From Nonomuraea rubra (GTDB lineage Bacteria > Actinomycetota > Actinomycetes > Streptosporangiales > Streptosporangiaceae), in the NCBI RefSeq assembly GCF_014207985.1, contig NZ_JACHMI010000001.1, forward strand, positions 2,835,001 to 2,899,000: 64,000 bases of DNA, in the 5' to 3' direction. Within the stretch, counting starts at the first letter, position 1, and every line of letters begins with the position of its first letter. The notes beneath the pieces are model-generated. The model had not been told where the DNA came from. It did not search any database and saw only the letters and a list, made by a program, of their open reading frames with translations. The position numbers and the translations under genes were made by a program. Positions 56,577-64,000 of this stretch are shown here, one piece after another.

Positions 56577-58556
56577 TCAGCCGCAGTCGCTCGGCGAGTC
56601 GCCGTCGGCGTCCGCCGTCAGGACGCGGTCGTCGGACCTCGCCCCGCGATCGTCCGCCATCAGCACGCCGTCATCCGTGGCACGGCCGACCGTCCAGGCC
56701 ACGTTCATGGTCAGCGTCCCGCCACCGGTCGTGACCCCGCCGGTGGTGCGCCCGTCGCCGGTGGCGCGGCCGGTCCACCGGACGGCGACCTTCCCGCGAT
56801 GCACCCCCGGCTCCACGTCACAGAAGTCCCGCGGGGAACGGATGCGGATCCGGTTACCGGTGACGGCGATGCCGTCCGTCCCGGAGGCCGAGGTGATCTC
56901 GCACCTCCCCGTACAGGACAGCGAGAACGTCCCGCTGCGCTCCCGCCCCAGCCACAACGACGACGGCGACAGCCGGGCCACCGGCGCCGCGGGCCGCGGC
57001 AGGGCGGACTTCCTCGGTACGGACGTCAGCGCCGACCCGGGAGCGGTGCTGGGAGCGACCCCCGAGGCCCGGGGCTCGGGCTCCACCGGCGGCACGCTCG
57101 TCTGCGCGGCCGCCTTGGTGAGCGTGGCCGGGTGGGCCTGGGCGTTCAGCACGGCCCAGATGAGGCCCGCCGCCAGCAGGCCCACGCCGAGGATCAGCCC
57201 GAGCCTGGCCACGGCCCTGATCGGGGTGCCGGGCTCGGGATCGTCGTCATCGTCCGCGGGCGGCCGCCAGTACTCCTGCCACTGCGCGCCGCCCCCGTTC
57301 GGCGCCTGCTCCAGGGCGGACAGGGTGATGCCGCCGTAGCGGACGACCACGCCGTTGTGGTGAGTGCCGTTGCTTTCACCCTTGGTGACGGTGGTGTAGA
57401 CGAGCTTGTCGCCGTACGCGCCGCCGCGGAAGGGCCGCGTACGGCTGGGCGGCGTGAACGGGTGCCGCCCGCGCACGGCCGGCGCGCCCGGATGCCCCAG
57501 ACCACCACCCGGACGACCCGGACCGCCCGGACCACCCGGACCTTCCGGATCGCCGCCGGGACGCACCGGACCACCCGCCGGACCTTCCAGTCCGGCGCTC
57601 GAAGCGGCGGCGGCCGGGCGTTCCAGGTCGTCGCCGCGACGCCCGGGCTCGGTGCCGCGCCGTTCCGGGTCGGAGCCGGGGGGCTCCTGGTCGGCGGCAG
57701 CCGCGCCCGCCGCCGACCAGGGCTTTCCCGGGGTCGCCGTCGTGGGGCCGGCGACCGGGGCGGACGGCGTGGCGTCGGCGACCGGAGGAGCCGGCGACGA
57801 GGAGCCGGTCTCCACCAGTGTGCGGGCCTGCACAGGAAAGCCGTCGGCCCGCCAGAGTGGCCCCTCGCCGGGCAACGGCTGCGCCAACGCCAGCCGGTTG
57901 GGAAGTGTGCCGGGCAGTGCCGCGATCGGCAGGCGGCGCAGCAGCGCCCCGGCCGTCATGGTCCTGGGCGCGGCCCGGCAGCTCGCGCAGGACTGGATGT
58001 GCCGGCCGATCCTCGCCCTGGCCCGCCGCCCGGGGGCCGCGACCCATTCGGCCATGCGTGCTGTCAGCTCGGGGCACCCGTCGCGGGAGCGGGCGGCGAC
58101 GATCGCGGCGAACCATTCCTCCAGCGCCGCCGCGGCCCGCATGACGATGGCGCGCACCTCGGGCTCGGGCAGCTCGAAGACGGCGGCGAGCTCGCGGTCC
58201 GCCAGCCCGTGCCGTACGGACAGGTCGAGCAGTTCGCGCTGCGGGCGCTCCAGGGACAGCAGGGCCTCGGGCAGCAGCTCCGACATGCGGCCGGGCCGCG
58301 ACCACGAGCCGATGCTCGCGGGCTTGGCGACGACCGCCCGGTGGGCCCTGGCCACCGCGTACAGCCAGGGCCGGCGCAGGGCCGGATCCACCACGCGATC
58401 CGCGTACAGGTGCACCGTCATCGCGGCCCCGGCGACCGCCTGCTCGGCGTCGCCCGCGGCGAGCTCGGTGCGGCAGTAGTCGTAGAGGCGGGCTCCGTGC
58501 TTGTCGCACAGGTCACGAATGGCCTGGCGCGCGTCGTCCGACAGGGTTCGCCACAT
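56577..58556 (-). CDS. membrane-anchored ECF-type sigma factor with zinc-finger and external domain
   Basis: A 659-residue one-piece regulator. Residues 1-~155 are a sigma-70 region 2/region 4 pair (MWRTLSDDARQAIRDLC, LADRELAAVFELPEPEVRAI). A ZAS-like zinc finger follows with H186-x3-C190-x2-C193 (GRHIQSCASC). Then come a Pro/Gly/Arg-rich linker (~250-370), a soluble patch, one membrane segment at ~449-473 (LGLILGVGLLAAGLIWAVL) and an outside beta domain with Cys pairs (SLSCTGRCEI). Sigma factor, anti-sigma-like finger and sensor are thus joined in one chain, as in some actinobacterial ECF groups. Proteolytic release of the sigma part is a plausible mechanism. GGAGG lies 9 bp upstream of the ATG. 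Confidence 0.82.
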   Translation of the reverse strand: MWRTLSDDARQAIRDLCDKHGARLYDYCRTELAAGDAEQAVAGAAMTVHLYADRVVDPALRRPWLYAVARAHRAVVAKPASIGSWSRPGRMSELLPEALLSLERPQRELLDLSVRHGLADRELAAVFELPEPEVRAIVMRAAAALEEWFAAIVAARSRDGCPELTARMAEWVAAPGRRARARIGRHIQSCASCRAAPRTMTAGALLRRLPIAALPGTLPNRLALAQPLPGEGPLWRADGFPVQARTLVETGSSSPAPPVADATPSAPVAGPTTATPGKPWSAAGAAAADQEPPGSDPERRGTEPGRRGDDLERPAAAASSAGLEGPAGGPVRPGGDPEGPGGPGGPGRPGGGLGHPGAPAVRGRHPFTPPSRTRPFRGGAYGDKLVYTTVTKGESNGTHHNGVVVRYGGITLSALEQAPNGGGAQWQEYWRPPADDDDDPEPGTPIRAVARLGLILGVGLLAAGLIWAVLNAQAHPATLTKAAAQTSVPPVEPEPRASGVAPSTAPGSALTSVPRKSALPRPAAPVARLSPSSLWLGRERSGTFSLSCTGRCEITSASGTDGIAVTGNRIRIRSPRDFCDVEPGVHRGKVAVRWTGRATGDGRTTGGVTTGGGTLTMNVAWTVGRATDDGVLMADDRGARSDDRVLTADADGDSPSDCG

Positions 58557-58601
58557 CCGGTGTCACCTCCTCCATTCGGTACGCGGACACGGGTTCCGAG
58601 G

Positions 58602-59789
58602 TCACGTCCTCCCGGCCGAGTCGGCGGACGCGGAACTCGGCGTGTCGAGCAGTGACGCCTGCGCCAGGTAGGCGCGGGTGGCGTCCGGGTCGCCGGCGAT
58701 GGCCCGCAGCCCCGCCATGGCCGCCGCGAGCCGGGCGCTGTCGCGCTCGCGCACGCCCGCCAGCCGGGTCTCGCCGCGCGGGATCACCCGTTGCAGCAGC
58801 ACGGACCGGCGCCGCCAGGCCCACGCCTCCAGCGCGGCGGGCCGGGCGTAGCCGCCGACGACGGCCGCGATCACCTGGCCGGCCTCGGCGGCGTCGTGGA
58901 TGCCGGCGTTCATGTTGAGCCCGCCGACGGTGGAGGTCAGGTGCGCGGCGTCGCCGACGAACAGCACCCGCCCGCACCGGTACGAGGTCAGCACCCCCCT
59001 GGACAGCCCGAACCGGTCGGCGCCGGTGATCCGGATCGGCTCGCCCGCCCCGGGCAGCGCCTTGCGGACCAGCAGCGACAGGTTCGACGGGGACAGCGGC
59101 TCGTGCGTGTCAGCGGGGATCTTGAAGATGATCCGCCAGTGGTCGGGCAGCCCGAGCAGCGTGCACGACTGCTGCACGTCCCGCACGTACGTCAGCGGCG
59201 CCAGGCTCGGCAGCAGCCGGTCGAGCGGCGAGTCGGTGAACACGCGCAGCGCCTGCGCCGGGTAGGCGGACCTGGGGAACGGCAGGCCCAGCGAGCCGCG
59301 CACGGTGCTGTGCGCGCCGTCGGCGGCGATCATGTACCGGGCCCGCGTCCAGGTGTGGCCGACGCGGACCCGGATCCCCGTGCCGCCCTCCGCCACGCCG
59401 TCCACGTGGGTGCCGAACCGCACGTCCACGTCCGGGTAGACGCTCAGGGCGGCGAGCAGCAGCCGGGTCAGCGACGCCTGGTCGGCGTGGATCCTGAACG
59501 GATGCTTGGTCAGGCCGTCGAGCCGGTTCATGCCCATCTCGGCCAGCACGATCCCCGGCCGGTCGCGCCACTGCACCCGGTCCACCACCCGGCCGGCGGC
59601 CACCAGCCTGGCCGCCACGCCGAGGTCGTCCAGCAGGTCGAGCGTGGCGGGGTGGAAGGTGCAGGCGCGGGCCTGCCGGGGCAGCTCGTGCTCGCGCTCC
59701 AGCACGGTGACCGGGATCCCGGCCCTGGCCAGGCAGAGCGCGGCGGTCAGGCCGGCGGGCCCGGCGCCGACCACGATGACCCCGTTCAT
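58602..59789 (-). CDS. FAD-dependent aromatic-type monooxygenase
   Basis: A 395-residue group A flavin monooxygenase. FAD motif VVGAGPAGLTAALCLARAG at the N-terminus, the DG motif in YMIAADGAHSTVRG (~150) and the second FAD motif GRVLFVGDAAHLTSTVGG (~285). It would hydroxylate or epoxidise a phenolic or polyketide-like substrate using NAD(P)H and O2. The ATG at 59789 overlaps the racemase-like gene as ATGA, so the two act in one pathway. Substrate unknown; nicotinate/maleate-type or natural-product chemistry are both possible. Confidence 0.9.
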   Translation of the reverse strand: MNGVIVVGAGPAGLTAALCLARAGIPVTVLEREHELPRQARACTFHPATLDLLDDLGVAARLVAAGRVVDRVQWRDRPGIVLAEMGMNRLDGLTKHPFRIHADQASLTRLLLAALSVYPDVDVRFGTHVDGVAEGGTGIRVRVGHTWTRARYMIAADGAHSTVRGSLGLPFPRSAYPAQALRVFTDSPLDRLLPSLAPLTYVRDVQQSCTLLGLPDHWRIIFKIPADTHEPLSPSNLSLLVRKALPGAGEPIRITGADRFGLSRGVLTSYRCGRVLFVGDAAHLTSTVGGLNMNAGIHDAAEAGQVIAAVVGGYARPAALEAWAWRRRSVLLQRVIPRGETRLAGVRERDSARLAAAMAGLRAIAGDPDATRAYLAQASLLDTPSSASADSAGRT

Positions 59790-60532
59790 GGCCTGCCTCC
59801 CATGCGGGCCGCGGCCGCCAGGTGGTGGCGGCGGTACGGCACGCGGCTCAGCGTCACGTGCCGGCCGACGGCCTTGGACAGGGCCCACCAGGCCACGCAG
59901 AGGTTCGAGGTGAGCAGGGTACGGTCGTTGCCGCTGGTCAGCGGCCTGAGCACGGGCAGCGTGGGCAGCCCGGTGCCGGTGAAGAGCAGGACGGCGTCCG
60001 CGGGCGGCTCCGCCAGCTCGACCTGGCTGACCAGCGAGGCGGGCGTGTGCCCGTAAGGCGAGTAGCCGTCCGGCGCGCGTACCTGGACGACCTGGGTGAC
60101 GTTCAGCCCGGCCGTCTTCCAGAACCGCTCGGCCAGATCCGTCACCCACGGCTGGTACGGCGAGACCAGCACGATGTCGGTCGCCATCACGTGTTCCAGC
60201 GCTTCGCGGGCGGCCAGCGTGGCGGTGGCGAACGGCACCCCGGTCGCGGCCGTCAGCTCGGCGCACTGCTCGCGGTCCTCGTCGGGCCCGAGCAGGTAGC
60301 GCGGCTGGCTGCAGGCCATCACCATCGCGTCCAGCCGCAGGCCGTCGAACGCGCCGATCATGGCGGGCATGGCGGCGTTGTAGCTCTCCAGCCGGTCGAC
60401 CAGGGACGGTCCCGGTAGTACGGGAAGGCGGGCGACGTGCATGTCGGCCCGCGAGCCGAGCAGCCTGGTCAGCTCGGGTTCCGCCGACGGGTTCGCGGGC
60501 GCCACGAGCACGCCGACCCTGCGGCGGCTCAT
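59786..60532 (-). CDS. maleate isomerase / Asp-Glu racemase superfamily enzyme
   Basis: A 248-residue protein of the Asp/Glu racemase, maleate isomerase and arylmalonate decarboxylase group. N-terminal VGVLVAPANPSAEPELTRLL, first catalytic-type Cys in MVMACSQPRYLLG (~92) and the second in LLTSNLCVAWWAL (~228), both placed as in maleate isomerases. It probably isomerises or decarboxylates a small diacid. It is coupled by overlap to the monooxygenase and preceded by an 8-codon mini-ORF. The exact reaction is unknown. Confidence 0.85.
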   Translation of the reverse strand: MSRRRVGVLVAPANPSAEPELTRLLGSRADMHVARLPVLPGPSLVDRLESYNAAMPAMIGAFDGLRLDAMVMACSQPRYLLGPDEDREQCAELTAATGVPFATATLAAREALEHVMATDIVLVSPYQPWVTDLAERFWKTAGLNVTQVVQVRAPDGYSPYGHTPASLVSQVELAEPPADAVLLFTGTGLPTLPVLRPLTSGNDRTLLTSNLCVAWWALSKAVGRHVTLSRVPYRRHHLAAAARMGGRP

Positions 60533-60555
60533 CGTGTGCCCCGGACGGTGCGCAT
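60529..60555 (-). other. 8-codon upstream ORF overlapping the racemase-like gene
   Basis: AGGAGGACAAGACC precedes an ATG that reads MRTVRGTR and stops in the ATGA that starts the racemase-like gene. The good ribosome binding site belongs to this mini-ORF and the main gene has none of its own, so translation of the main gene is probably coupled to it. Confidence 0.55.
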
Positions 60556-60602
60556 GGTCTTGTCCTCCTGTGCGGGAAGGCGCGAGAGAGAGGTCGGTCG
60601 GC

Positions 60603-60809
60603 TCAGTGCCGCAGGGCTTCGTCGATCTCGGTGATGGCGTCGACGGACACCTGCCGGATGCGGCGCAGCCGGTGCACGGTGCGCGCCGATCCCGCCGCCT
60701 GTTCCTCGCCTCGCGGTTCCCCGCCCCAGGACGGTGGCGGCGCGCCGGGCCGGAGGCCCCGCGCGTGGACTTCGTGTGGTTGTGGCCTGCGCAACTCGTC
60801 GGTGAGCAT
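60603..60809 (-). CDS. 68-residue protein of unknown function, possible precursor or partner
   Basis: Starts MLTDELRRPQPHEVHARGL and ends IRQVSVDAITEIDEALRH. AGGAG lies 5 bp upstream of the ATG, good support. The middle is Gly/Pro/Glu-rich (PPPSWGGEPRGEEQAAG); the end is helical. There is no signal peptide, membrane segment or Cys. Its size and place between biosynthetic-type genes would fit a peptide precursor or a small carrier-like partner, but no leader motif of known modified-peptide families is seen. Confidence 0.6.
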   Translation of the reverse strand: MLTDELRRPQPHEVHARGLRPGAPPPSWGGEPRGEEQAAGSARTVHRLRRIRQVSVDAITEIDEALRH

Positions 60810-60830
60810 GGTCACTCCTATGTACAGCGG

Positions 60831-60869
60831 GTGGTTACTCGGGGTGGTTACTCGGGGTGGTTCCTGAGG
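60831..60869. repeat. 13-bp tandem repeat, three copies
   Basis: GTGGTTACTCGGG twice and GTGGTTCCTGAGG once, end to end. The repeat spans the last codons of the membrane-protein gene and the region just upstream of the 68-residue gene. It could be a binding site array or slipped-strand expansion. Confidence 0.7.
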
Positions 60870-61639
60870 GCGGGCCGGTCGGTTCCGGCCCGGTCGAGAG
60901 GCACGCGAGGCCCGGCGAGGGGCCGGCAGAGGATCGCCGGCCCCCCTTCGGCCGCGCGTCGGGATCGAGGTCCGTTCACACGTTCCGACGCCCCGGCGAC
61001 CCGCACCAGCGCCGTGGCGGCGAGCAGAACGGTGGCCGGCAGAACGGCCATGAGCACGCGGGCGTGCCCGGGCACCGGCTCCCCGAGGGGTGGCCGGCCG
61101 ATCGGCGGCGTGGCGCCCGTCACGGCGATCGCTCCGCCCGGCATCGCTGTCGTGCCGATGGTGCCGTCCAGGCCGGGTACACCGCCGTAGACGGCCCTGC
61201 CGAGCCCGACGCGGCGGACGACCGGCACGGCCGGAGGCGCCGCCGCCATCGTGGCGGCTCCTGGGGAGCCGCGAAACCGCCGCGGGTCGCGGGCACGCCG
61301 CCGCCACGAGATCAGCGGCAGGACGGCGTACGTGCGCACGCGACCCGGCGGGCGGTGAGAAAGCCGGCCCCAGACGCCACCCCTCGAGACGGCCAGCACG
61401 CCAGCCGCTACCGCGCTGGCCGACAGCACCGCGCCGACTAGGTCGGGCACGTGCCGCACGGTGCCGTGGGGGTGGGGAAGCGCCGGGGCCAGCGCTGGGA
61501 GGGCTGCCACGCGGGCCGCGTACGGTACGCGCCGGCCATGGAAGGCCGGTGGCCGCGCGCCGCCGGGTGGCAGCGGTCGCCGGGACGCGGCCGGGATGAC
61601 CGCCGTCGCGTCCTGGCAGATGGGGGCCGGGAGATTCAT
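60848..61639 (-). CDS. membrane protein, unknown (263 residues)
   Basis: Begins MNLPAPICQDATAVIPAASR and overlaps the preceding gene by ATGA. Two membrane segments are visible: LVGAVLSASAVAAGVLAVSRG (~70-90) and VLMAVLPATVLLAATALVRVA (~205-225). Between them is a basic region (SWRRRARDPRRFRG). Pro/Arg-rich elsewhere. No family is recognised. It ends inside the 13-bp repeats (…RNHPE, stop). Confidence 0.55.
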   Translation of the reverse strand: MNLPAPICQDATAVIPAASRRPLPPGGARPPAFHGRRVPYAARVAALPALAPALPHPHGTVRHVPDLVGAVLSASAVAAGVLAVSRGGVWGRLSHRPPGRVRTYAVLPLISWRRRARDPRRFRGSPGAATMAAAPPAVPVVRRVGLGRAVYGGVPGLDGTIGTTAMPGGAIAVTGATPPIGRPPLGEPVPGHARVLMAVLPATVLLAATALVRVAGASERVNGPRSRRAAEGGPAILCRPLAGPRVPLDRAGTDRPALRNHPE

Positions 61640-62346
61640 CGAGCCGTCACCGCGCTCTCGGCCACGTTCGGCACGCTGACGCAGACCATGCGCTCCGTCA
61701 GCCCGGCTCCGGGTCCCGCCGCGCGCGTACGGGCCGGTCCCGCACCGCCGGCCACCATGCGCGCGACCTTGGAGGCGAGCGCGAGATGCTCGCCGCAGCG
61801 CCGGGCCACCTTGGCCTCCAGGCCGGCCACCTGGGCCAGCCTCAGCCGCATGGGCTCCAGCGACGAGCGCCGTTCGAGGCCGTCGAGGTCGGCCAGCCTG
61901 GCCGGCCAGCGCAGCTCCTCGGCGCAGTGGGCCTCGACCTCGACAGGCAGCTCCTCGGCGGGCGACCCCTCGTGGCGCAGCCGGGTGGCGACCATGACGG
62001 CGGTGAACGCCGTCTTGTCGAAGTCCGCCAGCCGGCCCGCGAGGGCCGCGCCGAGCATCCTGGAGCGGTGGCTCAGGCAGACCGCACTCCACCCGAGCAA
62101 CAGCAGCCGATCGGGGCCCGTCTCGGTGTGCCAGCCCGCCAGCCGCAGCTCGCGGGCCATCCGGTGGTAGAAGCGCCAGCGGTGGCCGGGGTCGTCCAGC
62201 CAGACCTGGACCCCGCCGAGCGGCAGGCCGGCGACGTGTACGCCGGCTCCCGCGACGGGCCCTGCCACGCGTGCGCAGATGCGCTGGACCACTCGCTCCT
62301 GACCAGGGACGGCCGGGCCGTCCAGGAAGGTCGAATCCATGGTCAC
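61636..62346 (-). CDS. soluble helical protein, unknown (236 residues)
   Basis: Starts VTMDSTFLDGPAVPGQERVV; GAGGAGG lies 9 bp before the GTG at 62346. Mid-part RWRFYHRMARELRLAGWHT and ALAGRLADFDKTAFTAVMVA. C-terminal RRCGEHLALASKVARMVAGG is helical. There is no signal peptide, membrane segment or known motif. It is the first gene of the minus-strand set at 58.6-62.3 kb and faces the XRE regulator, so it is probably under that regulator. Confidence 0.6.
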   Translation of the reverse strand: MTMDSTFLDGPAVPGQERVVQRICARVAGPVAGAGVHVAGLPLGGVQVWLDDPGHRWRFYHRMARELRLAGWHTETGPDRLLLLGWSAVCLSHRSRMLGAALAGRLADFDKTAFTAVMVATRLRHEGSPAEELPVEVEAHCAEELRWPARLADLDGLERRSSLEPMRLRLAQVAGLEAKVARRCGEHLALASKVARMVAGGAGPARTRAAGPGAGLTERMVCVSVPNVAESAVTAR

Positions 62347-62442
62347 GTCCGGCCACCTCCTCGCAGGGGATCTCTCCAGAACCCTGAGACTGTTAAGCCA
62401 CAGTTACCACGTGAACCGATAGTCCGCTTCTGCAGGGGGCTA

Positions 62443-62471
62443 TGTCAACTGACAGTTTGCGCATAAGTTGA
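62443..62471. promoter_or_regulatory. overlapping inverted repeats in the divergent control region
   Basis: TGTCA-AC-TGACA (62443-62454) and TCAACT…AGTTGA (62445-62450 / 62466-62471). They lie between the XRE regulator and the minus-strand set; candidate operators for that regulator. Confidence 0.4.
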
Positions 62472-62569
62472 TACCTGCCTGCGTGGCAGAGCTTGCCCGC
62501 ATGGCAGGGGACAGTGGGGCTCGCGTCCCTTACGCTGGACAATGTTCACGGGCGGCTAGGAGGTGTGCC

Positions 62570-63826
62570 GTGGCGAACTTCGCCGAGCGGCTCGATCTCG
62601 CGCTGACCAAGCGCGGCTTCACCGGCGCGCAGGTCGCCTCCGCCCTGACGGAGGCCGGCATCCCCATCACCCGCGCCTACGTCAGCCAGCTGCGCACCGG
62701 CAAGCAGACCAACCCGACGCTCCAGGTGCTCAGGGCGCTGGCGTCCTGCCTGCAGGTGAGCGTCGGCTGGCTGGTCGGCGACGACTACCTCGAGTCCGGC
62801 TCGGTGGAGGACCTGCAACTGCGCGCGGCCACGATCGGTCTGTCCGCCTCCGGGCTGTCGGAGGGCTCGCTGGCCGTGCTGCGCGGCGTGGTCGAGCTGG
62901 CCCGCAAGGCCGAGGGGCTGCCCGAGGAGCCCGAGCCGACGTCCGACATCCCCGAGGCGGTCGCGCCGCTGAGCGGCCCGCAGCGCCGGGCCCTGGGCAA
63001 GCGGCTGCACGGCCTGCGCCTGTCCGCGCAGCTCTCCGTCGAGCAGGTCGAGACCGCGATCGGCAGGGGCGCGGCCGCGATCCCCGCCATCGAGGAGGGC
63101 CGCATCGCGCCGGCGCCCATCACCGTCGAGCGCCTGCTGACCGTCTACGGCGTCTCCGTGCCCCCCATCCGCGAGTACGTGCTCTCGCTGGCCAGGGGCG
63201 AGCGCGAGGCCGCCTGGTACGACGCGCAGTCGGTGCCCGTCTGGCTGGCCACCGGCTACGCCCTGGAGGGGCGCGCCACGGTCATCCGCACCTACCACAA
63301 CCAGTTCGTCCCGCCGCTGCTGCAGACCGAGGAGTACGCCAGGGCCGCCATCACCGTGGCCGGGCCCGCGACGCTCGGGCAGCAGACGGTGGAGGAGGCG
63401 CTCGCGCTCGTGCTGGCCCGCCAGGAGGCCGTGCCCCGCGACAACGGCGTGGTGTTGTGGGCCGTGATCGACGAGAGCGTGCTCACCCGCTCGATCGTCG
63501 GGCAGCACGTCCAGCTCCGCCAGCTCGACGTGCTGATCGAGCACGCCAAGCGGCCCAACGTCTCGCTGCACGTGGTGCCGATGGAGGACCCGGCGTACGT
63601 GCCGCGCACCGGCCCGTTCACGCTGTGGCGCTTCACCGAGGCGTTCGAGCCCGACATCGCCTGCGCCCACGGCATCGAGTCCGACGCGCTGATCACCGAG
63701 GCGGGCGCCGTGGAGGCCTTCCATCAGGCGTTCACCAAGCTGTCGGTGACGACGACCACCCGCGACGAGACGTTCGAGCTGCTCAATTACCATCGCGAAA
63801 GGCTTTCGCGTTCGCTGGGTATTTGA
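62570..63826 (+). CDS. XRE-type regulator with two helix-turn-helix regions and DUF5753 domain
   Basis: A 418-residue protein from GTG 62570 (VANFAERLDLALTKRGFTGA), with TAGGAGG 6 bp upstream. The first HTH is in ASALTEAGIPITRAYVSQLR and the second in LRLSAQLSVEQVETAIGRG. DUF5753 follows (~225-415) with FVPPLLQTEEYARAAI, VLWAVIDESVLTRSI and HVVPMEDPAYVPRTG. Usual XRE-DUF5753 proteins have one HTH and ~280 residues, so the extra N-terminal HTH is unusual. These regulators often accompany development or secondary-metabolite genes. Here it is divergent from the set at 58.6-62.3 kb, which it probably controls. Confidence 0.88.
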   Translation: MANFAERLDLALTKRGFTGAQVASALTEAGIPITRAYVSQLRTGKQTNPTLQVLRALASCLQVSVGWLVGDDYLESGSVEDLQLRAATIGLSASGLSEGSLAVLRGVVELARKAEGLPEEPEPTSDIPEAVAPLSGPQRRALGKRLHGLRLSAQLSVEQVETAIGRGAAAIPAIEEGRIAPAPITVERLLTVYGVSVPPIREYVLSLARGEREAAWYDAQSVPVWLATGYALEGRATVIRTYHNQFVPPLLQTEEYARAAITVAGPATLGQQTVEEALALVLARQEAVPRDNGVVLWAVIDESVLTRSIVGQHVQLRQLDVLIEHAKRPNVSLHVVPMEDPAYVPRTGPFTLWRFTEAFEPDIACAHGIESDALITEAGAVEAFHQAFTKLSVTTTTRDETFELLNYHRERLSRSLGI

Positions 63827-64000
63827 TCTCTCCGCTGGTTTGTACCAACGAATGGTTACGTAGGTATATCCATAATCAATGGCTTTTGTGGTTGTCTTTC
63901 GCCGCGGGGCGAGGATCATATGGTCTGGGTCATCGAGTGGGGTCCGAAAGGATCAGCTTTTCCCGAGATAGTGGGCGAGGGGAAAGGGGTAACACTCAAT
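63827..64000. other. right-edge intergenic sequence
   Basis: A/T-richer than the surroundings; no gene, RNA or strong hairpin seen. It may hold the promoter of a gene beyond the window. Confidence 0.4.

Overview
The window reads as chromosome of a high-GC filamentous actinomycete, most likely Streptosporangiaceae (Nonomuraea-like). The basis is very strong third-position GC, frequent GTG starts, ATGA/GTGA gene overlaps, a PucR-type FasR next to fabD-fabH-acpP-fabF, the actinobacterial families DUF3145, DUF3052, DUF1918 and DUF5997, a mycothiol-dependent isomerase family, an XRE-DUF5753 regulator and a sigma factor fused to a membrane domain. The genus is inferred; no rRNA is present.

Layout. 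0-5 kb: a compact minus-strand module of subtilisin-like protease, ECF sigma factor, unknown 147-residue protein and TPR-CHAT protease, then DUF3145. 5.7-10.5 kb: type II fatty-acid synthesis genes with their FasR-type activator. 10.5-12.6 kb: a DUF350 / ATP-grasp ligase / secreted Tyr-Gly-rich protein trio. 12.7-17.1 kb: PHP phosphoesterase, WYL regulator, mycothiol-type isomerase, secreted tripeptidyl-aminopeptidase-like lipoprotein. 17.3-24 kb: aceE, small conserved genes (DUF1918, YjbQ, DUF3052, peroxiredoxin, zinc ribbon), a degenerate 39-bp tandem repeat, a ROK kinase and tRNA-Val(TAC). 24-26 kb: gene-poor, decayed DNA just behind the tRNA, holding a broken DUF4143 ATPase with a tiny internal inversion, a 23-bp triple repeat and a tiny secreted Trp-rich peptide. 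26-37 kb: the LysR-like/DUF5997 pair, unknown membrane genes, aldo/keto reductase, vanadium-haloperoxidase-like enzyme, a MocR-type regulator that has lost its PLP lysine, a TPR regulator-like protein and a GNAT. 37.4-45.1 kb: complete assimilatory nitrate/nitrite locus narK-nas-FAD reductase-nirB-nirD behind GlnR-like boxes and ended by a strong terminator. 45-56 kb: lipoproteins, a 1,621-residue polytopic membrane protein, a GntR regulator, ADP-ribosylglycohydrolase and a secreted X-Pro dipeptidyl peptidase. 56.5-63.8 kb: membrane-anchored sigma factor, then a minus-strand set (FAD monooxygenase, Asp/Glu-racemase-like enzyme, 68-residue small protein, two unknown proteins) facing an XRE regulator with two helix-turn-helix regions.

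How genes work together. The nitrate locus imports nitrate and reduces it to ammonium. The fab genes extend fatty acids, and aceE supplies acetyl-CoA. The best candidate for a little-described system is the module at 33-4697, where two proteases of different folds flank an ECF sigma factor. Its logic resembles the TPR-CHAT / substrate / sigma-factor branch of type III-E CRISPR, but no CRISPR component is visible. The set at 58.6-62.6 kb is a second candidate, possibly a small biosynthetic or signalling locus.

Limits: everything was read by eye. Some start codons were moved from the longest ORF to positions supported by ribosome binding sites or family knowledge, and some coordinates may be off by a codon. 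No database search was run.
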